64,000 nucleotides of DNA from Paenibacillus prosopidis (GTDB taxonomy: Bacteria; Bacillota; Bacilli; Paenibacillales; Paenibacillaceae): the NCBI RefSeq assembly GCF_003337375.1, contig NZ_QPJD01000009.1:1-64000 (forward strand), written 5' to 3'. The position numbers and the translations under genes are program-made. Positions 1 through 7,865 of this stretch are shown piece by piece (within the stretch, counting starts at the first letter, position 1; each line of letters begins with the position of its first letter). The notes under the pieces are model-generated. The model ran no database searches. It worked only from the letters and a program-made list of their open reading frames with translations, and was not told the DNA's origin.

Positions 1-602
1 GTAGCTAATGAACGAGGGCTAAAAATCTCATCGAACGCTTGTCTGTATTCTGGAAAACGGATATCCAGCCAGCGGTGGATTCTGTTCTTAATCCGCCCTG
101 ATTTAACAACCCAGTGCTCTCTGTTTGTAACAATAACCCGGATGCGGCGGAATGTTTCTTCCTTTGGAGAGAAGGGCGTGTAGAACCCGCGGCTCACTGC
201 ATCGGCAATGACCAAAGCGTCCTTTGGGTCATTCTTTGAGGGGGAATTGTCTCTGTTCTCCTTATTGCGTTTGGTCGTCATTGGGTTGACAAGAACAACT
301 GAAACCCCTTGTTTCATTAACCAATTGGCGATATTGAACCAGTAGTGAACGGTACTTTCCATTCCCACAACGACGTCATTCAAGTTGTGCATTTTCTGTA
401 ATTTACGAATGCTGCTTATTAAATGCTCAAAGCCCGCATGGTCGTTCGAAAACATAATTGGGCGCTTGGTGAGGACAATACCTCGGAAGTTAATAGCTTG
501 AGCAGCATGTTTCTCCTTGGCAATGTCGATGCCTATGACAAGGGTGAAAGTAGAAATACGTTCTACACGTTGATTTTGAGCTTTAATTAGTCTAGACTTC
601 AT
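1..602 (-). CDS. IS110-family transposase, partial (cut by left window edge)
   Basis: The reverse strand reads as the first ~200 residues of an IS110-family transposase whose carboxyl end lies outside the window. The ATG at 600-602 sits behind AGGAGG with a 7-base spacer. The DEDD-type nuclease signature is visible: IGIDIAKEKHA near residue 24 carries the first Asp, ESTVHYW follows, then NPMTTKR and NDPKDA. IS110 elements lack conventional terminal inverted repeats, and many encode a guide-like RNA in the non-coding end flanking the gene (family knowledge), so 603 to about 715 may be element DNA. The reading frame is open over the whole visible part. A carboxyl-terminal relic of the same family lies at 4166-4705. 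Confidence 0.9.
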   Translation of the reverse strand, partial: MKSRLIKAQNQRVERISTFTLVIGIDIAKEKHAAQAINFRGIVLTKRPIMFSNDHAGFEHLISSIRKLQKMHNLNDVVVGMESTVHYWFNIANWLMKQGVSVVLVNPMTTKRNKENRDNSPSKNDPKDALVIADAVSRGFYTPFSPKEETFRRIRVIVTNREHWVVKSGRIKNRIHRWLDIRFPEYRQAFDEIFSPRSLA

Positions 603-717
603 GTTAACGCCTCCTAAGGTGAGTTCTGAGGGCTACAACCCAGTACATACTCATCCTAGCGGGGCGTTCGTTTTTCTGCAAATCGAATCTACTAACACCT
701 ACAGGAATGTTAACGGG

Positions 718-780
718 TACGATAGCACCATGACGAGCAGGCTGTCGGAATCATCGGCAGCCTGCTCAACTATCGGGCAG
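718..780. repeat. 63-bp direct repeat, copy 1, with nested hairpin
   Basis: This segment is identical to 867-929. Inside it GAGCAGGCTGTCG and CGGCAGCCTGCTC pair as a 13-bp stem with one G-U, and the outer CGATAG and CTATCG also pair, so each copy forms a long two-step hairpin. It is preceded by TAACGGG, part of a motif of the form TAACGG-N(2-3)-ACGATAG that recurs at 859, 2849 and 3399. The repeat looks like a small non-coding genomic element. No protein is supported here. Confidence 0.85.
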
Positions 781-866
781 TGTAGAATTTTAATGGGCAA
801 TGGAAACTAGCATTAGAAAACTTTCTGGAGCACTTATAGTCTCAATGGGTTGTTCCGCTAACGGTT

Positions 867-929
867 TACGATAGCACCATGACGAGCAGGCTGTCGGAAT
901 CATCGGCAGCCTGCTCAACTATCGGGCAG
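867..929. repeat. 63-bp direct repeat, copy 2
   Basis: This is the second perfect copy of the element at 718-780, separated from it by 86 bases. It has the same two-step hairpin and the same leading context (CTAACGGTTTACGATAG). Perfect identity implies a recent duplication or ongoing gene conversion. The stretch 781-866 between the copies shows nothing recognisable. Confidence 0.85.
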
Positions 930-1053
930 CAGGATAGTTTAATTCACTTCGCCAATACTTTAAATATAGAAAGTTCACGAAGTTCGTAAATAAGACGTTA
1001 GACGAAACTCTTAAAATAAAAATAAAGCAGTATGCCCCGGGGTTTGAAGAACA

Positions 1054-1590
1054 ATGGAAAATATAAAACCTAAAATAATTGCAATTGCAGCAGTATCAGG
1101 TGGAGGTAAAACCACTATTACATCCCGTTTGAGTCAAGTGCTAAATAACTCAAAGACTTTATTTTTCGATGAATATGACTTAACAGGACCCGACGATATA
1201 ATAAACTGGGTTACGCGGGGTGCTGACTGTAATGAGTGGGACTTAGAGCCATTAATTTCTGATTTGAGGAATCTTATTTCTTCAGAAGATATTGAGTTCA
1301 TAATATTAGATTATCCATTTGCAAGACTACACGATAAATTGAAAAACATTGATCTGACTATTTTCATAGATACACCTCTTGACATAGCAATGGCAAGGAG
1401 AATATTAAGAGATTTTAGAAACATGAATGCAGATGCTATTTTAGGTGATTTAAGTAATTATTTATCTCGCGGGAGAAGCGGATATGAAAGTATGTTGAAG
1501 ACTACAAAACCGAGTTCGGATCTGATTATTGACGGCTCACTACCTGTTGAGGAAATAGTTAACATAATATGCAGTGAGATAAATAGCTGA
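1054..1590 (+). CDS. P-loop NTPase, nucleoside/uridine kinase-like
   Basis: This 178-residue protein begins with a Walker A loop, AAVSGGGKTT at about residues 12-21, followed by FFDEYD at 36-41, the position of the acidic substrate-side motif in uridine kinase-like enzymes. A second block, IILDYPFARL, and an Arg-rich lid, ARRILRDFRN, near residue 115 complete the pattern of a small-molecule phosphotransferase of about the usual length. The substrate cannot be read from the sequence. The ribosome site is weak (GAAGAA). The gene is much more AT-rich than the pectin genes and stands alone, which would fit acquired DNA. It could also be a shikimate- or adenylylsulfate-kinase-like orphan. Confidence 0.8.
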   Translation: MENIKPKIIAIAAVSGGGKTTITSRLSQVLNNSKTLFFDEYDLTGPDDIINWVTRGADCNEWDLEPLISDLRNLISSEDIEFIILDYPFARLHDKLKNIDLTIFIDTPLDIAMARRILRDFRNMNADAILGDLSNYLSRGRSGYESMLKTTKPSSDLIIDGSLPVEEIVNIICSEINS

Positions 1591-1621
1591 TGTCAAGCAT
1601 ATTCGAGGATGCCAAGAGCTT

Positions 1622-1799
1622 CGTCTAACACCGCATTCACGTTTTGGGCTGACGCCCTTGGTCTGCCAGAGGGATTTTCGAGGGAGCGGAAACAGGCAGA
1701 CAACCCTGCACTGGCTAAGTCTGATGACCCGGCAAGACCGATCGCTTCGCTAGATCGGACGGCAGCTTAAGCCGTTCGTGAATGCAAGAACGTTACACG
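1622..1799. repeat. MITE-like structured repeat with imperfect terminal inverted repeats
   Basis: The left end CGTCTAACACCGCATTCACG and the right end CGTGAATGCAAGAACGTTACACG (read in reverse) share GCATTCACG exactly and CGT-TAAC beyond it, giving imperfect ~20-bp terminal inverted repeats around a 178-bp non-coding body. Two further hairpins lie inside: GGTCTGCC with GGCAGAC, and CCGATC with GATCGG. No reading frame is supported. A TAACACCGC word recurs at about 2788. This resembles small repeats dispersed through Paenibacillus genomes; that identity is from memory and unverified. Confidence 0.55.
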
Positions 1800-1884
1800 C
1801 AAGCGGCCCAAAACCAGAAAATCAAAACCTTAATATCGCGCGCAAAAACCACACCTCGTCATCACACAGATTAGGAGGCTTGAA

Positions 1885-2646
1885 ATGAATCATTCCTCGT
1901 CATATACAGTTGTAGTAATCGCAGATATTCACGGCAACGTGGCTGCACTCAACGCTGTTCTTGAGAATCTTCAAAACCGACCATATGACAGTCTGGTGGT
2001 CGCTGGCGACTTAGTGCTGAACGGACCACGCCCCGCCGAAAGTCTTGACATGATAAGGAATCTGGGCGTTCCCACGATTTACGGGAACACAGACCTGTTG
2101 GTCTTTGATAAACAGTACTCCGAGGAAAGACTGGACTGGGTGAGAGAGAAGTTAGGAACAGATGGCTTGAGCTATCTGAAGAGTCTGCCCTTTGAGTACA
2201 GAATAACTCCACCAGGAGGGCAGTCTCCGGAAGATGATCTTCTCATTGTGCACGCAACACCTACTGATGTGACCGGTATATTGGTTCTTCAACCTGTTCC
2301 GTTCAGTCTTCGGACGATGACTCCAGAAGAGGAGGCCAAGACACTTCTGGGGGATGCGAAGGCCAATCTGATTGTCGCAGGACACCTTCACTACGCAGCC
2401 TATGGCGTTCCGTGCGGTCAGCGATATAGCATCATTGATTCAGTTGGATTTCCATTTGATGGAGATCATCGAGCCGGATATGCAAGTGTGACATGGAATG
2501 GACAAAAATGGAATGTAGAGAATCACAGGTTGAGCTATGATTACCACAGAGTTGTAGAGGATGTCCGGCAATGTGGTGCGCCTTTTGGTGAGTCGTCAGC
2601 TCAAAGGATTCTTCAAGCCCGATTCAGACCGATCTTAGAGAATTAA
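1885..2646 (+). CDS. Calcineurin-like metallophosphoesterase
   Basis: The 253-residue protein carries the complete calcineurin-like metallophosphoesterase series: VIADIHGN near residue 11 (D-x-H), VAGDLVLNGP (GD), YGNTD (GN-D), a conserved His in VHATPTD, and AGHLHYAAYG (GH-x-H). These residues bind a two-metal centre that hydrolyses phosphoesters. The protein has no signal peptide or membrane segment, so it is cytoplasmic. The start is secure: TAGGAGGC lies seven bases before ATG. The substrate is not evident; close shapes include YfcE-like phosphodiesterases and protein phosphatases. It is monocistronic. Confidence 0.9.
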   Translation: MNHSSSYTVVVIADIHGNVAALNAVLENLQNRPYDSLVVAGDLVLNGPRPAESLDMIRNLGVPTIYGNTDLLVFDKQYSEERLDWVREKLGTDGLSYLKSLPFEYRITPPGGQSPEDDLLIVHATPTDVTGILVLQPVPFSLRTMTPEEEAKTLLGDAKANLIVAGHLHYAAYGVPCGQRYSIIDSVGFPFDGDHRAGYASVTWNGQKWNVENHRLSYDYHRVVEDVRQCGAPFGESSAQRILQARFRPILEN

Positions 2647-2892
2647 AGACGGTAATGGTGCGCGCTTGCGGTAATTGGACTGGGATTTAGAGAAACACAA
2701 AGAAATTATGGAGAAGCTAAAGAATAAATTAATAGAACTGATGGATAAATACTATTTGTAAGCAAGCAAGAAGGCAAGTCCTTCATATAACACCGCCGCG
2801 GCGGGCTATTATCGACGACCTATAAAAACTTGCCTTCTTTGTCGCTCAACTAACGGATACGATAGTGTAAACCTGGAGAGGAATGAAATCGC
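2647..2892. other. Intergenic stretch with coding fragment and inverted repeat
   Basis: A short open stretch, 2675-2761, encodes a charged helix ending DKYYL with no start signal and looks like the tail of a lost gene. Behind it, AGAAGGCAAGT (2769-2779) and ACTTGCCTTCT (2828-2838) form an 11-bp inverted repeat around a GC-rich core (CCGCCGCGGCGGG) that is itself palindromic. The recurrent motif CTAACGGATACGATAG follows at about 2849-2864. Confidence 0.5.
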
Positions 2893-3402
2893 CTGAAGAA
2901 CATAGAGGAATTATTACGACAAATAGCTAGCTTACCAAACTGCAGAGTCAGTCCGCCAACTGGTTTGCCGCGAACAGATGAAGGATATAACCTTCCTCCA
3001 GATCTTAAACGTTTTTATGAGCTTTGTGGAGGCGTGATGCTTTTTGAAAACAAAGATTATAACTGCCAAATCGTTCCGCCTAACGAGTTCACCTTATCCA
3101 ATCCAGTCATCGTAGGAGAACATGTTGAGGGGGACATATCTTCCCATTGGTTTATAGTTGTCCATGACGGAAATGGTGACTACATTTCTATTGATTTACA
3201 TCAGAAGCGACTAGGGAAGTGTTACGATAGTTTTTGGGATAGACACGGAGTTGTGGGAGAATGTCCCGTAATAGCTAGATCGTTTACTGAATTACTGAAT
3301 CAATTGGTTCAAAATAACGGTGAACGATGGTACTGGCTGAAAGAGGATTTTGAATCACTTGGAGATGCTTATGATGATATTGATGATGGATCGTTGCGCT
3401 AA
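2893..3402 (+). CDS. SMI1/KNR4 (SUKH) domain protein, CTG start or start-codon mutant
   Basis: The reading frame is open from just after a TGA at 2884. Its SUKH-type sequence begins KNIEELLRQIASLPN and continues through LPPDLKRFYELCGGV, the typical first helices of an SMI1/KNR4 domain. This conserved part starts upstream of the first TTG at 2965, so the natural start is CTG at 2893, behind GGAGAGG with an 11-base spacer. An ATG at 2883 lies in another frame and stops at 2928. SUKH proteins are often immunity proteins for toxin systems, but no toxin is adjacent. It ends in an acidic tail (DAYDDIDDGSLR). The length of about 169 residues fits the family. Confidence 0.7.
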   Translation: MKNIEELLRQIASLPNCRVSPPTGLPRTDEGYNLPPDLKRFYELCGGVMLFENKDYNCQIVPPNEFTLSNPVIVGEHVEGDISSHWFIVVHDGNGDYISIDLHQKRLGKCYDSFWDRHGVVGECPVIARSFTELLNQLVQNNGERWYWLKEDFESLGDAYDDIDDGSLR

Positions 3403-3423
3403 CGGGGAACGATAGTGGAATGA

Positions 3424-3453
3424 AGCAGATTGCAGCGGCAGTCTGCTTTTTTT
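3424..3453 (+). terminator. Rho-independent terminator of the SUKH gene, part of a recurrent repeat
   Basis: AGCAGATTGC and GCAGTCTGCT pair (one G-U) around a 4-base loop and are followed by seven T. The hairpin sits directly behind CGCTAACGGGGAACGATAG (3397-3415), the same motif that leads the 63-bp repeats, so the terminator seems to be delivered by a repeat element. The rest of the gap to 3592 shows nothing further. Confidence 0.75.
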
Positions 3454-3592
3454 CATTAAAGTAACTGGCAGTTATGTTCAATAACTCATAAATTCCATCT
3501 TCCTATATATTCCATCAATTGTTATAGTATTTGTATTAAACTGCGTGATAGCTTAATAGCTCTATTCGATCTAAAGTAGAAAGAGGAATGTA

Positions 3593-4010
3593 ATGATGAG
3601 TATTCAGACAAATGGACCCGTTCTAAAGGGATTAGCATGTATCTACATCCCAGTATCAAATCCGTATGAATCTGCTCTATGGTACATAAAAAAACTTTAA
3701 CATGGAAGTAGCTGGATACTCTCAGCCACTTATTCCAGGAAAGGATATGGTTTCGTTAAGAACAGGTTCAGGATATAATTTTTTCTTAATTAAAAGTAAT
3801 GATAAGAGACCATTAAGTTTTCACAATAAAGAGGGGTATCATCAGCCTGCATTTTGCATACTTGTTGAGGATAGACAGGCTGTTTTTAAGAGTTTGAAAG
3901 CCATTAATGTAGAATTTGGAGATATCGTTTTAAGGGATAGAGATAGCTGCGGAACAGACTTAGAAATTTTGGACCCTGATGGTAACAAGTTTCAACTTTG
4001 CCAGCAATAA
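3593..4010 (+). pseudogene. VOC (glyoxalase/bleomycin-resistance) family protein, frameshifted
   Basis: An ATG at 3593 opens a VOC-type amino terminus (LKGLACIYIPVSNP, then SALWYIKK) that ends at TAA after 35 codons. The remaining domain (NMEVAGYSQ through LEILDPDGNKFQLCQQ) continues in the next frame to 4010. Removing one A from the run of seven A at about 3688 restores a continuous single-domain VOC protein of about 138 residues, including the metal-ligand region near DLEILDPDGN. The break is thus a one-base homopolymer expansion. It could be a true null allele, a slippage-corrected gene or an assembly error. Confidence 0.8.
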
Positions 4011-4165
4011 TTATAAAAAAAGACAATTTTTTTATTGAACTACCATGAAAATTCATATCGCAGTGACTAGTAAAAAAGGCAAAACTAAAGAGAGACGCAG
4101 TTCGTTAATTTTTTAAAAAGTACAGCGCCTGAATGAAATCAATATTACTTTAGGTGAATTAAGGG

Positions 4166-4705
4166 TTAGGAAACCTCTGAAATGGTAACGGCAAACCCTA
4201 AGCTTTCTAGTCTTCGAACCGAATTGCATACAACAGCTGCTTGCTTTTTCTTATCAAAATAGTCTTCGCCTAAGTCCACATACATTTCTTTCTCGTCAGA
4301 AGGTAATACGCAATCGTAATATGGCTTGCACAACTACAATAGCTGCTCGTTTCCTTCCTTTTTTAGCAAGTGCTCGCCGATACATCGCACCAAGGTAGTT
4401 TTTAGATGCCCTACTGAATGCGCTGCTTCTGTTAATGCAGATCTTAAATACTTGTTTCCCTTTTTGCCTTTGGAAGACTTTCGTTTGCCTGCGCTCTCAT
4501 TATGCCCAGAGACTAAAGCTGCCCAAAAACATAAGTGAGCGGCGCTTGGAAACTGTTTCTCAATGTTTGTTCCGAGTTTAGCTAGGATCTGTTCAGCCAT
4601 CCGAGGAGCAATTCCTGGTATGGAGTCCAGGCGTTCAACGTCTTCCTGATATGAACTAACTCTCTTGGCAACCTCTTGATCTAACATTTCAATTTGTTCA
4701 GTCAC
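4166..4705 (-). pseudogene. IS110-family transposase, carboxyl-terminal relic
   Basis: On the reverse strand residues such as LDSIPGIAPRMAEQIL, AALVSGHNESAGKRK and GNKYLRSALTEAA match the carboxyl-terminal helix-hairpin-helix part of IS110/IS116 transposases. The frame then shifts near 4334, and the family's typical tail (MYVDLGEDYFDKKK) continues in another frame to a TAA at 4166. The amino-terminal catalytic half is missing. The relic stops 25-70 bp before the VOC gene at 4773 and may have replaced its original promoter. Confidence 0.85.
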
Positions 4706-4772
4706 CAGTTATGATTCCAAAAACGGTAAATTGATAAATCAAGAAAAAATATTCGAAAGGAATGATCGCGAA

Positions 4773-5852
4773 ATGATAAATGCAGATTTGTCGTTGAATA
4801 CGAAAATCGTATTTAATAGTGTAGGGTGTCTTTATTTACCTGTTGATGACAGCGAAACCATATCTAACTGGTATGAGAATCTATTCAACTCAGCGGGAAC
4901 ACGAACATGCGGCGTCATTTGGGAGACTACGAAAGAAAAAGGGTTGACCTGCAATTTCATGACGGATGAATGGGTTCCAGGAGAGCCTTATGAAATGTTT
5001 GCCGTACGTTTTGAAACTGATGCGATTGAAGAATTATACGCACGTCTGACCGAGGCTCAGGTCGAATTGGAGCCGATGCAACGAGACGAGAGCGGAGCCT
5101 CTTTCATTTATCGAGATCCTCAAAGAAACAAGTTTCAGGTATGGCAGCGTGCTGGCGCGGAAACACAACCATTAAGGGATGGTGTGCCGGCGTTTATAGG
5201 AGTTGCTATATTATTTTTCCCGGTTACTGATCCTGAAGTTACTCGCAAATGGTACGTCAACCTGGGTGTAAATATAAACGACTCGGGGCAACCCGTAACC
5301 GGACGCGGGGAAGAATTTCATTTTCTGAGATCGATGGAACCGGGGAAAACGCTGAATTTCTATACTGGCGCGGGGGAAATCCAGCATATGGCGATTGCCA
5401 TGATCGAGATCAATGAGCTGGAAATGACGCATGGCCAACTCAAAGCGCAAGGCCATAAAGTCCAGGAACACATTCTGGACCGGGAAGGCTGCGGTTATCA
5501 ATTCCAGCTTTATGATCCGGATGGGAACAAGCTGGATATGTGGGATTTGCAAACAATGGTTAGAAGAAATTTACAAAACCTGAACAGTCCAAATTGGAAG
5601 GACCGTTATATATTTGAAAACTGTTGTTTTTGGGTCGGTATCGACGATTTTTTCGCAATGACGCTCGAGCACGCGCCGGGGACTAGACACAAACGGATCA
5701 CGGTTGTAAATCATGCCGTTATACATGAGACGGATCCTGACGGATTATTGGAGCTAGTGAAAGCGGTGGAAGCGTTTGGAGCACAATATGCGGAATGGGC
5801 GTTTGAAATCGTATATAAGGAAGGCGCAGGCGAATATGCTCATTTGGCATAA
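4773..5852 (+). CDS. Two-domain VOC family protein with extra carboxyl-terminal module
   Basis: Two vicinal-oxygen-chelate domains can be read in tandem, at about residues 10-125 (ending IYRDPQRNKFQVWQ) and 135-265 (ending QLYDPDGNKLDMWD). A further ~90 residues with no VOC signature follow (NCCFWVGIDDFF, then LLELVKAVEAFG). VOC proteins are metal-dependent dioxygenases, isomerases or drug-sequestering proteins; substrate and role are not readable here. I place the start at ATG 4773 (MINADLSLN) rather than 4731, because AAAGGA lies 13 bases upstream and the conserved sequence begins there. No signal peptide is present. The protein may be a fusion. Confidence 0.75.
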   Translation: MINADLSLNTKIVFNSVGCLYLPVDDSETISNWYENLFNSAGTRTCGVIWETTKEKGLTCNFMTDEWVPGEPYEMFAVRFETDAIEELYARLTEAQVELEPMQRDESGASFIYRDPQRNKFQVWQRAGAETQPLRDGVPAFIGVAILFFPVTDPEVTRKWYVNLGVNINDSGQPVTGRGEEFHFLRSMEPGKTLNFYTGAGEIQHMAIAMIEINELEMTHGQLKAQGHKVQEHILDREGCGYQFQLYDPDGNKLDMWDLQTMVRRNLQNLNSPNWKDRYIFENCCFWVGIDDFFAMTLEHAPGTRHKRITVVNHAVIHETDPDGLLELVKAVEAFGAQYAEWAFEIVYKEGAGEYAHLA

Positions 5853-5888
5853 ACTCTGCTAGGTTGAGGCAGCCGACCACAATGAGAC

Positions 5889-6043
5889 GGCCACTGAAAA
5901 AGTAGGACGCCATATAAAAGTTGATGCAAATAGATCGTTTTTTGCCTGTGAAATGGCTTTAAACGGTCTTTTGTATGTTTTCTTTTTTCTTCAGAGTAAA
6001 AAATCAGCGGTGCTCAAAAAAATCTAGGACTTTTTTAGTGGCC
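5889..6043. mobile_element. MITE-like element with IS1182-like ends
   Basis: GGCCACTGAAAAAG at 5889 and CTTTTTTAGTGGCC at 6043 form near-perfect terminal inverted repeats (about 14 of 15 positions) around ~125 bp of AT-rich DNA without a gene. GGCCACTGAAAAAG-type ends are, from memory, typical of IS1182-family elements in Bacillales. The element is therefore probably a non-autonomous derivative. It occupies most of the gap between the VOC gene and the kinase. A hairpin-like GGCCTGCTTCAAAAGCGGCC lies at its right edge. Confidence 0.6.
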
Positions 6044-6223
6044 TGCTTCAAAAGCGGCCTTTTTGTTTTGAGTAGAGAGGAAAAGGCAACAGGGCAGACT
6101 ACAACCGTCCTTTTCTACATTCCACGACTATCAGTAACATTTTTCCAAAAAACTGTTCGACAAAAACTTCCACAATTCTGTTATAATTCGGTAAGCTGAT
6201 CAATTTCCCGAGGAGCAACGTTG

Positions 6224-7474
6224 ATGATAAAAGAACTGATTGTGAACGTTGGTATAGTGCTATTGCCGATTTTGGCTTATCAATTGGTTTTTATGGAAAT
6301 TCGCCCCTTGAAAAAAAGGAGCCATCAACAAATTGTGATCGGCTTTTTTGCGGGAATTACGGGCATTTTGTGCATGAACTTTCCTTTGCATCTTAGTGAA
6401 AGTCTTATTCTGGTGGATATGCGGTGGATTCCTTTCACTATCGGTTTTTTGTACGGAGGCATTTTGGGGGGCGGGATTTCAGCGTCATTGATTTCGATTT
6501 ATCGGCTCTCCCTGTTGGCGGGATTTTATCCAAGTCTAGGATTTTTGATAGCCTCGTTGCTCATCGCGGCGCCTTGTATTTTTTTGGAAAATAAATACAC
6601 GCAATCTGGACGTTTTCAAAAAATTGAAATCGGTGTTGGACTGATTTCTTACGCTTACTTTTTAAGTCTCTCCCTATGGTATTTTTTCTCAGAAAGAACC
6701 TTTTTCGGTTGGGGATTTTATGCGGTGTTATTTTTATTTGCCTGGTTGTCGATTGTGCTCACTATTAACGTCATTGAAATTATTAGAGAGAATTTTTCTT
6801 TGAAAATGCAAATGCATCGATCCGAAAGGTTTGCCCTCATAAGCGAGATGGCGGCTTCCATCGCGCATGAGGTTAGAAATCCGTTGACGGTCGTCCGAGG
6901 TTTTCTTCAGCTTGGAAAGAGTTCAGCTGACGAAAAGCTTCGCAGGTACATGGAAATAGCCATTGCGGAATTGGATCGGGCCGCATCCGTGCTGAGCGAT
7001 TACTTGGACTTTGCGAAACCGCAGTTAAATAATGTCGGTAAAATTAGCGTTTCAGAAAAAATGACCAGCGTTTTGAAAATCGTTTCGTCGTACGCATCTA
7101 TGAACCGGGTGGAGATAACCAGCGGGATTGGCGAAAACCTGTACGTAAGCGGCGACAAAAGCAAGCTCAAGCAAGCGCTGATCAACATTTTAAAAAACGC
7201 TATCGAAGCCATGCCTGACGGAGGGACGCTTCATGTGGAGACATGTTCGTCGGGCGGAAAAGTGAGTGTGTTTGTTTCCGATTCAGGGGAAGGAATGACT
7301 TCAGAGCAACTCCAAAAACTCGGAAGCCCATTCTATACGACGAAGGCACAAGGAACCGGTTTAGGGCTGATGGTGACATTTCGCTTGCTGGAGGCGATGA
7401 ACGCCACGCTGAAGTACGAGAGTGAGCCCGGAAAAGGAACTAAAGTGTGTATCGTCTTTCCGGAAGCTGAATGA
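6224..7474 (+). CDS. Sensor histidine kinase, KinB-like (5TM-LYT sensor)
   Basis: The 416-residue protein has about six hydrophobic segments in residues 1-190, of the 5TM-LYT type found in KinB. The transmitter follows: H-box SIAHEVRNPLTVVRGF with the phosphorylated His near 215, N-box LKQALINILKNAIEAMP, G1 box DSGEGM and G2 box GTGLGLMVTF. It autophosphorylates from ATP in the membrane and passes phosphate to a response regulator. No regulator gene is adjacent, which fits an orphan sporulation-phosphorelay kinase. I chose ATG 6224, eight bases after GAGGAG; an in-frame TTG at 6221 is an alternative. A terminator follows directly. Confidence 0.88.
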   Translation: MIKELIVNVGIVLLPILAYQLVFMEIRPLKKRSHQQIVIGFFAGITGILCMNFPLHLSESLILVDMRWIPFTIGFLYGGILGGGISASLISIYRLSLLAGFYPSLGFLIASLLIAAPCIFLENKYTQSGRFQKIEIGVGLISYAYFLSLSLWYFFSERTFFGWGFYAVLFLFAWLSIVLTINVIEIIRENFSLKMQMHRSERFALISEMAASIAHEVRNPLTVVRGFLQLGKSSADEKLRRYMEIAIAELDRAASVLSDYLDFAKPQLNNVGKISVSEKMTSVLKIVSSYASMNRVEITSGIGENLYVSGDKSKLKQALINILKNAIEAMPDGGTLHVETCSSGGKVSVFVSDSGEGMTSEQLQKLGSPFYTTKAQGTGLGLMVTFRLLEAMNATLKYESEPGKGTKVCIVFPEAE

Positions 7475-7489
7475 ACTGAAGAGGAGACA

Positions 7490-7511
7490 GCCCGCATTCG
7501 CGGGCTTTTTT
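7490..7511 (+). terminator. Rho-independent terminator of the kinase gene
   Basis: GCCCGC and GCGGGC pair around a short loop (7490-7505) and are followed by six T. It lies 15 bases after the kinase stop codon. Confidence 0.9.
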
Positions 7512-7865
7512 CATTGCCAAAAAAAGAAGCGGATCGGATCCGCATTTCTCAAGGTTTCTTTGCGAGCACCATAGACCATGCGGTTTTTTATCATTTTTGT
7601 GAATGTTGAACAATGAAAACGGTATGAATGATCAGCCCATTGTTGCGCTAACGGTAGTTTAACGCAACCCAATCGTAAATAGATACGTCTAATTATGGTG
7701 AAGGAAGTATGGTAGAGATGGAGTAACACCGATTGCAAGTCAAAAGAAAAACTGTCGAGGTGGCTGGTCTTGCAAATTTAGCAGGACCAGCCTTTGTTTT
7801 GTAATTATAATTGAGCCAAACTTTTGCAATTCCTTTTCCCTCTCCTCTTTGATTGAAGGGGGAAC
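7512..7865. other. Intergenic region with repeat-associated hairpin
   Basis: No gene is supported. TTGCGCTAACGGTAGTTTAA (about 7642-7661) echoes the CTAACGG motif of the left-end repeats. At 7762-7792, GGCTGGTCTTGC and GCAGGACCAGCC form a 12-bp stem with loop AAATTTA, followed by TTTGTTTT, a terminator-like structure. The hairpin lies between the forward kinase gene and the reverse AraC gene. Confidence 0.6.

Noticed and set aside
601..810. Forward 69-codon frame at the left end
   Set aside because: It overlaps the non-coding end of the IS110 element and the 63-bp repeat, with no ribosome site.
5975..6199. Forward 74-codon frame before the kinase gene
   Set aside because: It runs through the right end of the MITE-like element and has no start signal.
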